Virus record (IMG/VR): IMGVR_UViG_3300007511_000007
Coordinates: 1 to 64,000 of that record
Origin: a virus
Reading direction: 5' to 3' (one strand)
DNA: 64,000 nucleotides
Shown here: piece by piece, positions 57,419-64,000 of the stretch
Layout: each line of letters starts with the position of its first letter
How positions within the stretch are numbered: position 1 is the first letter of the stretch
Notes under the pieces: model-generated
What the model was told of the DNA's origin: nothing
What the model saw: the letters and a program-made list of their open reading frames with translations, nothing else
The model's database searches: none
Position numbers and translations under genes: made by a program

Positions 57419-59274
57419 GCCCCCCTCCACGCTGATCTAGCCCTTTGAACGTCTACTCTTCGAGAATCATGGCTCCCGGTACGATGCAGCCGTTTGAAGT
57501 TCGAGCTTCTTGTGCCTGCTCGACGAGCCATTCCCTGTCCCTTTCCGGTACCTTTGGACATGTACTTGGGTTGGGTGATTCTCTGTGTAGCCAACCAGAT
57601 CATCCTCACCAGAGCGTCTGAACGGTCGTCGTGTTTCCCTTCAATGTTCGGAGCCTGAACCTTGGTGATGTGTTTGGAAACCCGTTCTTCCTGCAACTCT
57701 AACAACTCGGTGACATACCCACAGTGCGTTTCGCCATCGGCAATAGGCCAATCGTAGAGGACAACTCTACGATCCCACATCATGTCTTTGAAGGTCTTGA
57801 AGATTTCTGAGTTGATAATTGGCGTCAGTTGTTTGGTCTTCATCCCTTTGACACCACGTTTCATCAACGCCTGCTCAAAGGGGATTCCGGCCCACTGGTC
57901 AAACAATCCCTCTGCAACATAGAAGCGGGACGCATGTGCTTTGACCCAATCCGCAACCTCATCGAACTCCAGGCGATCCTGTTGAGCGTATTTGCCTTCC
58001 CCGGCTTTGATCTGATCCACAAGGTCAACCACCACAACCGGCCCCATCTCGGGGTCTTGCTCGATATGCCCAATTGCGATTGCTGAACCGTCTCCTTTCA
58101 ACCCAACGTCAATCCCCACGAAATGAGGTACCTTGGTGGGGCCTGATGTCTGGGGTCTGCGATCAGGGTCGATACATGCGATCAAGTCCCGCTCGTCCTC
58201 GATCCAACCCTTGGTTCGGTCGGTAAACTCGGCTCCGTATTCGGTGAAGAACTCGGTGGGGTCTTTGAGATACTGCTTCATGTACTCAGCTTTGGGAACC
58301 GTGGGGTTAATTTCCCAAGTTGGTGCCTGAATACACAGCATGTCTTCCGCTACCTCACCACCCCGCATCGCCATCTGGAACTGCTTGTAGAACAACCCCT
58401 GCCGCCCCATTGGGGATGAAATCAGGATCATGCGAGCTTCAACGTTCCCAATGGGGACTCTGGGATCGTCAGGGTCTTTAGGGGAGAACGCTGACAGAGA
58501 AGGCTTGATAGCTCCATAGACGGCATCCGCACTGGACTGCCCCGATTCTACAAAGTGGGCAACCTCATCCAAGATGACAACCAGGTTACCTGCACCTCGA
58601 AGCCCCTTGGCAACACAAGACTTGAACGTCACATTGATACTGGCCTTGGCCGCAGGGTCTTCGCTGTATCTCCCAAACCGATTAATGTCCTTTGGGGTCT
58701 GGAACTTCGCATAGGACATTGTGTTGTTGGCCGTGAACGTTTTGAAGAAACCACATTGACGGAAGTGGTTCGACACCCCCTGATAGAGCAACCCCGCCTG
58801 ATCCTTGTCCGTCGCTACAGACGTGATTTGGATCATATCCGAACCCGGGAGTCCGTAATATGCCTGCGGGTCTCCCTTGCTCAAGAGCTTGTACGTTTCG
58901 TAGGCTGCAATACAGGCAGAAATCAGAGTCTTCCCTGACCGTCTTCCCAATGACAAAACCATTTCCCGACGTTCATCCCCGGCGACTACTTGCCGGATAT
59001 TACATCGGCCTTCATCATACATGTGACGAAGGTAAGCTGCCTCCGTCATCATCTCGATATCTTCCAGCCTCCAATCGTCGGGGACCGGGACTATCTTCTC
59101 TTTCGTGTCGAGAGGCACCCCATAGTGAGCCTTCAGAATGACTCTTTGAGCGGGGAACAACTTGAAATTCAGCCCCCACCCGGATTCAATGAAAGTGATA
59201 ATGTCGACAATCTTTCGCCCTTGATCAGGGTTAATCCCACCACCAGCATGTTTGACCAGGTCACCAAGACTCAT
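57397..59274 (-). CDS. terL: Terminase large subunit (TerL)
   Basis: 625 residues from ATG at 59274 (overlaps the previous stop by ATGA). The ATPase half has Walker A SLGRRSGKTLISA, Walker B LVVILDEVAHF and the coupling motif ISSPMGRQG. The RNase H-like nuclease half has GIDVGLKGDGSAIAIGH and GKHDDRSDALVR, supplying the acidic residues. It powers DNA packaging through the portal and cuts the concatemer. The last 40 residues are unusually basic (LHRTGSHDSRRVDVQRARSA) and may be a lineage-specific tail. Confidence 0.95.
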   Translation of the reverse strand: MSLGDLVKHAGGGINPDQGRKIVDIITFIESGWGLNFKLFPAQRVILKAHYGVPLDTKEKIVPVPDDWRLEDIEMMTEAAYLRHMYDEGRCNIRQVVAGDERREMVLSLGRRSGKTLISACIAAYETYKLLSKGDPQAYYGLPGSDMIQITSVATDKDQAGLLYQGVSNHFRQCGFFKTFTANNTMSYAKFQTPKDINRFGRYSEDPAAKASINVTFKSCVAKGLRGAGNLVVILDEVAHFVESGQSSADAVYGAIKPSLSAFSPKDPDDPRVPIGNVEARMILISSPMGRQGLFYKQFQMAMRGGEVAEDMLCIQAPTWEINPTVPKAEYMKQYLKDPTEFFTEYGAEFTDRTKGWIEDERDLIACIDPDRRPQTSGPTKVPHFVGIDVGLKGDGSAIAIGHIEQDPEMGPVVVVDLVDQIKAGEGKYAQQDRLEFDEVADWVKAHASRFYVAEGLFDQWAGIPFEQALMKRGVKGMKTKQLTPIINSEIFKTFKDMMWDRRVVLYDWPIADGETHCGYVTELLELQEERVSKHITKVQAPNIEGKHDDRSDALVRMIWLATQRITQPKYMSKGTGKGQGMARRAGTRSSNFKRLHRTGSHDSRRVDVQRARSAWRGAWSRSRR

Positions 59275-59969
59275 GAGGGTACCCCCCGGATGGTATTCTT
59301 GATTTTGTTCTTGGCCTCTTGTTCCCAATGGGCATCCATCTTCTTGGAGAGGTTATCGAACACAAGATCAACCATCTCCGAAGGCAATCCGGATTCTCGC
59401 ATAGCGTATTGGAACGTCTGCATGATATGGGAAAAGAGTGTCTTGAAAGCGGGGCTGTCGAACTCCAGGGTTGACGAATCGATCTCTTTCTTCTTCTTGA
59501 GCCACGTTTCCCCAATCGTGCGCAGAGCTTTCAGCCGACGGCTAGAAAACCCCGAAGTGCTGTCCCCCTCTCTTTCGGCCACACTCTTGTCATAGTCCAG
59601 GGACGCCGCCTCCTTAGCCATCTCCTTGAGGATGTGGTCAAGAATGTCGGTCGAGTCAGGATTCTTCCCCATGGCTGTTACGATTGGATCATTCACGACG
59701 ACGGATTCTCGTTGTCGCACCCATTCTGCCACTTCCGGATTTTTGGGGTCGGGCAAAGACACTTTCGGTTTACCGACACCCCCCTTACGGCCGGGGAGAT
59801 TCTTCATCACGATGGGTTCACCGGATTTCTTGGTCACTATCGTATCGGTTGTCTTTACCTCATCTCGATTCCGCCACCGAAGATTGCCGTCTTTATCCGT
59901 TACTTTTACTCGGAGAGCGTCCTTGGGGAGTTTGGCCGCAATCGCTTTCGCGTTTTGTTTACCCGACAT
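59271..59969 (-). CDS. Possible terminase small subunit
   Basis: 232 residues directly upstream of the large terminase and overlapping it by ATGA. It has a basic N-terminal segment and a helical C-terminal half (FKTLFSHIMQTFQYAMRESG). No clear helix-turn-helix is visible, so the assignment rests on position only. Confidence 0.45.
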   Translation of the reverse strand: MSGKQNAKAIAAKLPKDALRVKVTDKDGNLRWRNRDEVKTTDTIVTKKSGEPIVMKNLPGRKGGVGKPKVSLPDPKNPEVAEWVRQRESVVVNDPIVTAMGKNPDSTDILDHILKEMAKEAASLDYDKSVAEREGDSTSGFSSRRLKALRTIGETWLKKKKEIDSSTLEFDSPAFKTLFSHIMQTFQYAMRESGLPSEMVDLVFDNLSKKMDAHWEQEAKNKIKNTIRGVPS

Positions 59970-60041
59970 AATAACCTCACGGCTCCATAATACCGCTCAA
60001 AAACAGCATTTTTATAAGGTATTTAGTGTGATCCGAGACGA

Positions 60042-60611
60042 TCAGGTATGGATTGCAGGGCCAATCGTGGGGGCACCAACAGTCAAGAATCCAGTCGTAG
60101 GAGCTAACACGAAGTTGGTCTTTGTCCCCAGATGTTCCACGGTGAACGGAACTAAACCACCCCCTGGTCCCATTGGACCAGTGATGTTGATCACCCCCAA
60201 TCCAGCATCCGTTCCGGTGAAACCGGGGAGATTGTTGAGCATTGTTGCCAAAGCTGCAGCCACATTCAAGAGAGTCGGATTCGGGTACGCCGCTAATGCC
60301 ATGATGGGTGGGGCTGTGGCGACCTCAAACTGAATATCTCCAAGGGTGAGGTAAACAAACCCGGTACCAAGCTCACAATTCCCTGCCCCATCCGTGTTCT
60401 GTACGGTGAGAGTTCCGGTGGAGACTGCGGCTGCCCCAGTGGACATCCCCTGAACATTGATACCATCCGAAAACTCGAATACCTGATCCTGAACAGCATT
60501 TCGCCAACTACCGCTACTATGGGGGTGTGCTTGTCCTTTACCGGGATCACCACCAAATTGTCCCGTGCCCACGAGCTTCCGAAACGGCGGTTTGTTCTTT
60601 ACGGTTTTCAT
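60042..60611 (-). CDS. Unknown beta-rich virion-type protein
   Basis: 189 residues from ATG at 60611 (GGGGGAG upstream), overlapping the previous stop. Gly/Thr/Ala rich and beta-patterned (GTLTVQNTDGAGNCELGTGF), like phage surface proteins. A segment INITGPMGPGGGL is collagen-like but short. Confidence 0.55.
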   Translation of the reverse strand: MKTVKNKPPFRKLVGTGQFGGDPGKGQAHPHSSGSWRNAVQDQVFEFSDGINVQGMSTGAAAVSTGTLTVQNTDGAGNCELGTGFVYLTLGDIQFEVATAPPIMALAAYPNPTLLNVAAALATMLNNLPGFTGTDAGLGVINITGPMGPGGGLVPFTVEHLGTKTNFVLAPTTGFLTVGAPTIGPAIHT

Positions 60612-61507
60612 TTCTGCCACTCCCCCAAACTGAACCACAGGGATTCCAGATCAGCATCTGCTGTCCGACCCCCCTGGAAATGATGCAGAGCATCTCGGAA
60701 TGACGTGAAGAATGCCGAAATCATGCTGTTCGGGCCTTCCACGAACTTGAACTCTCTCGTGTAACTGCCAAAGAGCATATTACGAAGGAACACCTTCAGT
60801 CTCTTTGCCCACGGCGCATTGACCTTGGGTACCGTCTTCATGAATTTCTCAAGATTCTCTTTTGTGGGTGGCGAATAGGTCAGAGCATCCAAGCGTTTGA
60901 CCGTGGAATCCCACTTCGGGTTGTCCTTCAACCACTGGATAACCGCCTTTTCCCAAACCTGAGATTCTCGCTTGAACAGAATAGCCCCGGTCTTCAAGAG
61001 AGGTTCTTCAAAATTCGCCCAACGCTGTGGACTCCCCGCACTATGCCACGCCCTTTCCCACGCAACGTCCTTATGCGCCCGCTGTTGCAACAAGTACAAG
61101 CTTTCATCGTGTTGGCTCACAAGGTCTTCGAGAAACACTTTCCACCCGGTCGGCATCTCATCAACGATCCTGCCTTTCACCATGTCCACAAAGACCAACT
61201 CGGCCTTGAGAGCACGTTCTACAGGATCAGGGATGTCCCAAAAGATCTTAAGATAGTCCGTCATCCTTTTTGCTGAATCAGGGCCGTCTACAGTTTGCCA
61301 TCCAAAAAGCCCGACAATCCGTTCTGCCAGCCCGTCGATCTGGGCATCTGCCGCCTCATAAAGCCGTTGAAACAAGAGATGATCCTGATAGAAGAATTTG
61401 CCTCTCGCCTGCCAATGGGAGGTTTGATACATCCATGAGAGCGTTCTCAGCAACCCGAGAATAAGGGCTGCGTCTCTTCTCTCAGGTTCTTTGAACGCCA
61501 GTTTCAT
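60608..61507 (-). CDS. Ferritin/Dps-like domain protein
   Basis: 299 residues. Residues 10-70 (ILGLLRTLSWMYQTSHWQAR, FYQDHLLFQRLYEAADAQID, AERIVGLFG) match the first two helices of Dps-like ferritins, including the HW, DH and D-x-x-AER pattern of the metal site. The C-terminal half is unrecognised. Dps proteins bind iron and protect DNA; the role in this phage is unknown. Overlaps both neighbours. Confidence 0.6.
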   Translation of the reverse strand: MKLAFKEPERRDAALILGLLRTLSWMYQTSHWQARGKFFYQDHLLFQRLYEAADAQIDGLAERIVGLFGWQTVDGPDSAKRMTDYLKIFWDIPDPVERALKAELVFVDMVKGRIVDEMPTGWKVFLEDLVSQHDESLYLLQQRAHKDVAWERAWHSAGSPQRWANFEEPLLKTGAILFKRESQVWEKAVIQWLKDNPKWDSTVKRLDALTYSPPTKENLEKFMKTVPKVNAPWAKRLKVFLRNMLFGSYTREFKFVEGPNSMISAFFTSFRDALHHFQGGRTADADLESLWFSLGEWQK

Positions 61508-63966
61508 ATCTCGAAGCCCCCACCAAAGAAGATGTCCCCGATGTCTCCGAAGTCAGGATCATCACTCAATTTGATATTATCCGTAGCAGAACCGAGATCG
61601 AACTCAGCGGGGTCATGTGCTGGGGCGAAAAGGCTCGCCGTCATCTCAGCATCACCTGCTCCTGCGGCTTTGATGTTGGCCTGTTTCACTTTCTCGATTG
61701 CCGCCCCGTCCCCGCTCTCTGCTGCTATCAATGTCTTGTTGTACTTCTGACAAACTTGGGCTTCAATGGGCTGGTCGTCTGCCCCGGTGATCAATTTGGC
61801 ATTGGCGAACTTGCAGGCATGGCAACGCTCCATCTCCAGAAGCATCGGGATACCATTGACCCGATGTTTTGACGCCCCTTTGTCACAACCCTTGGTGCCT
61901 GTCTTGCTCGCATACACATGCGGGTCAACATAAAGGAATCCAGCAGCCCCCTCATGCGCCTTCCGCAGGGTGCTGATGGCCTCTTGTGCGGCCAAACGGA
62001 CATCGCTGGTAAGGCGCATCTTGATGAGGTCATCCAGATCCTTCCCAGCGGAACCCTCATTCATAGCTTTGGCTACCCACAGCAATGACGCTCGCAATTT
62101 CTTCGGCTGTGCGTTGATCCATTCCGACACTTCCTGTACGGAAGCGGTTTTCTTGGCAGCTACTTGCTTGCGCTGAGGCACTGCAGCCTCAAACCTGTGT
62201 CCTTTGTAGTCTTCTGTCTGAGCCGCATTTTTCAGACTGGCCACTACCTGCCGCCCCAGCTTGAGTGCTTCATCCACTACCGCTGCGGGGGAACGTCCCC
62301 CTTCTTTGTACAGTTGTTTCCGCAATTCAGGGGTGATCATCACACCATTGGATTCAATGGACTCTGTGAGAAGGCGTTTTACAGCTTGAGATTGTTTGTG
62401 GTACCAGTCGAGAAACTCAGAGTTCTGCTTGATTGCAGCCCCCTTGGGACTCCGATAGGCATTCGCCTTGTAATTGCCCCCGACATATTCCTTCGTCTCC
62501 GTAGCCTGAACCCCTTTCTTCCTTACCGCCGTCAAAGCCAGCACCATCGCTTCCCGAGGGGACTTACCCAAGGAAAAGATGCGATTGACTTCAGTGGCCG
62601 AAAGCACCCCGGCTGAGACATATTTCTTTTCGAGGTATTCACGAGCTTGTTTGTTCTGTGCCGCCCACATCTCCTGAGTCTCCATTGCGGTCTTGGACTC
62701 AGCCCGGGACAAGAGTTCCCATGCATTGCGGGTTTCCCGTTCGTCCGGGGCAGCAGCAATAAACGAGACCCCGATTCCATCATACTCTTTGCTGGGTGCC
62801 GTCGCCGCAACAAGTTTGGTCGCCGCTTTGAGGACATCAGCAGGGGGAGCCGTGGATTGGAACAGACGTTTGGCGGCTTCCTGGCTCAAAAGCCCGGCCC
62901 GCATCTTCTGTGCAATCCAGCCATGCGCTTTCTTACGCTGACCTTTGATGACCCTTTGCCCGACACTCACTTGCTGGCGAGGCTCGGGAGTTGCCGCTGC
63001 GAATTGCTTCTGAGCTTCCTCAGAAGTCACGGTATCAACAGCCTTCACCTCAACCGGCTTGAAACTGTCCTTTGCTGCCGACTCACCCGGGCCAGCGAGA
63101 AATGCTTTTTTCAAAATCTCAGGCGGGGCCAGATCCCCGTCTTCGGTGAGCACATAACCCAAAGACTGGAGCTTGGGGCCGTAGTGGGCCATCGCTTCGT
63201 CCCACGGCATCACTACCACAGCTTCCTTGCCCACGACCCCCCCGACGGGGCTTCCTTCTTCCGCAATGATGTACTTGGCACTCCCGCACTTCTTACGGAT
63301 TATTTCCTTCCATTTCCCATTCTTCAGCCCGGGAAAAGCTGCTGCTCGAATGAAGACCTTACCTGCCAGCCCGTGCTCATTCACGAGCCTCCTCATTGTT
63401 TGGGCGATCCTGGGGAAGTCGGGGCCAAGTTCCTCGCGGGCTTCTTTGATGATCTCCGCAATCGGGTACCCATAAGCTGATTTCCGCATCGCCCGCTGGA
63501 CGACTCGAAGCAGATCTTCCGTACTAGCCTTCTTCGCCGTGGGTGTCGAGGCGTGGCTTTCCTTGTAGGGCAAACGTTGGTTGACCCCATCTGTTCTATG
63601 CTCAACGCCCCATGCTTGCTCCAACTCTTCAATCCCTTTGTCCACGGGGTTTACCGGAAGTCGATCTGGATCTTGCTCACCATGCAACCAGCCCAGCCCG
63701 GCAAGGCTGCCCTCTTTCATCAGTTGATCCAAATCCCCGATCTGATGGCTCGCAGACTGACTGTCTACATCCCCTTCGGGAACGGCATCTACAACCAGAC
63801 CGTCAGGAAGATCTGCCAACCCGTGTACTTCAGGCAGTCTCGCATTGTCCAGGACGCCGCTTCCATACTCCGTGTCGAATTGAAATCCGTCCAGACCGTA
63901 ATTGTACCCATCGGTCATGGTGAAATCATCAGACGGCATGTTGGATTTCGATTTCTTATCAGTCAT
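61504..63966 (-). CDS. Large unknown virion-type protein
   Basis: 820 residues. An acidic N-terminal part with GLDGFQFDTEYGSGVLDN is followed by a long helical, Lys/Ala-rich middle (RVVQRAMRKSAYGYPIAEII), then a Cys-containing segment (MERCHACKFANAKL, GTKGCDKG) that could bind metal, and an acidic end (DDPDFGDIGDIFFGGG). AGGAGAAA precedes the ATG. First gene of the head operon in this window; probably structural. Confidence 0.6.
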   Translation of the reverse strand: MTDKKSKSNMPSDDFTMTDGYNYGLDGFQFDTEYGSGVLDNARLPEVHGLADLPDGLVVDAVPEGDVDSQSASHQIGDLDQLMKEGSLAGLGWLHGEQDPDRLPVNPVDKGIEELEQAWGVEHRTDGVNQRLPYKESHASTPTAKKASTEDLLRVVQRAMRKSAYGYPIAEIIKEAREELGPDFPRIAQTMRRLVNEHGLAGKVFIRAAAFPGLKNGKWKEIIRKKCGSAKYIIAEEGSPVGGVVGKEAVVVMPWDEAMAHYGPKLQSLGYVLTEDGDLAPPEILKKAFLAGPGESAAKDSFKPVEVKAVDTVTSEEAQKQFAAATPEPRQQVSVGQRVIKGQRKKAHGWIAQKMRAGLLSQEAAKRLFQSTAPPADVLKAATKLVAATAPSKEYDGIGVSFIAAAPDERETRNAWELLSRAESKTAMETQEMWAAQNKQAREYLEKKYVSAGVLSATEVNRIFSLGKSPREAMVLALTAVRKKGVQATETKEYVGGNYKANAYRSPKGAAIKQNSEFLDWYHKQSQAVKRLLTESIESNGVMITPELRKQLYKEGGRSPAAVVDEALKLGRQVVASLKNAAQTEDYKGHRFEAAVPQRKQVAAKKTASVQEVSEWINAQPKKLRASLLWVAKAMNEGSAGKDLDDLIKMRLTSDVRLAAQEAISTLRKAHEGAAGFLYVDPHVYASKTGTKGCDKGASKHRVNGIPMLLEMERCHACKFANAKLITGADDQPIEAQVCQKYNKTLIAAESGDGAAIEKVKQANIKAAGAGDAEMTASLFAPAHDPAEFDLGSATDNIKLSDDPDFGDIGDIFFGGGFEI

Positions 63967-64000
63967 GGATTTCTCCTAATGCTCGCCGTGCAGCAACCCT

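Noticed and set aside
59271-59969. Firm call of terminase small subunit
   Set aside because: Position fits, but no DNA-binding motif is visible, so it is listed only as possible.
1-64000. Full genome-wide recoding of TAG
   Set aside because: TAG is the terminal stop of many genes (e.g. 2785, 3872, 4831, 5225, 6559, 8495), followed by out-of-frame or convergent genes, and large core genes contain no in-frame TAG. Only selective readthrough remains plausible.
1-64000. CRISPR arrays, insertion sequences, integrase or attachment sites
   Set aside because: No spaced direct repeats, transposase motifs or integrase gene were seen. Mobile elements here are inteins and homing endonucleases only.

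Overview
This window looks like part of a large, uncultivated tailed bacteriophage (Caudoviricetes) genome. It has a near-complete head-morphogenesis set on the minus strand: a candidate small terminase, large terminase, portal, prohead protease, an acidic scaffold-like protein, a decoration-like protein and an HK97-fold-like major capsid protein. Other signs are densely packed genes with ATGA overlaps, a phage-style promoter series, a tRNA gene, many tiny unknown genes, and a heavy load of inteins and homing endonucleases. No bacterial housekeeping genes are visible. The host cannot be told from the sequence, and no tail genes are recognisable here, so the genome must extend beyond both edges.

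Layout. (1) 1-1658, minus: the start of a deoxynucleoside kinase running off the left edge, and a HEFGH zincin-like protein. (2) 1.9-8.5 kb, plus: an accessory operon with a nicotinamidase, a vWA protein, several small unknown proteins, a PP2C-type phosphatase and a Ser/Thr protein kinase. The vWA-phosphatase-kinase combination resembles the bacterial TerY-P signalling triad. A DHH-family phosphoesterase converges on it. (3) 9.5-19.3 kb, mixed strands: a DUF262 protein, zinc-ribbon proteins, a DUF3228-like protein, a tRNA whose anticodon reads CUA (amber), GIY-YIG-type proteins, a ParB-like protein, a DUF4258-like protein and a PLD-like protein. (4) 19.3-34.9 kb, minus: two Vsr-like homing endonucleases. 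One lies between the halves of a virion-type gene that is broken in two by a split intein. Next come several structural-type genes linked in one frame by amber codons, three tandem paralogues, and proteins sharing a short repeated peptide. (5) 35.0-39.3 kb: a small plus-strand zinc protein with its own promoter, and a LAGLIDADG-methyltransferase-zinc-ribbon fusion. (6) 39.4-64 kb, minus: the head module, with LAGLIDADG inteins in the portal and protease, and a 2047-residue protein that combines a CCA-adding enzyme, a 2H phosphoesterase and a type IB topoisomerase.

How it fits together. Six plus-strand promoters share GTTA(C/G/T)-x, exactly 16 bases, then TAGTAT/TAGTAA. They precede accessory genes and are absent from the head module, which suggests a separate (probably early) expression class. 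The most notable candidates for undescribed biology are the kinase/phosphatase/vWA operon in a phage, the fractured gene with a Ser1 split intein, the amber-suppressor tRNA together with amber-linked structural genes, the tRNA-repair/topoisomerase polyprotein, and the methyltransferase fused to a homing endonuclease. All assignments come from reading motifs by eye. No database search was run.
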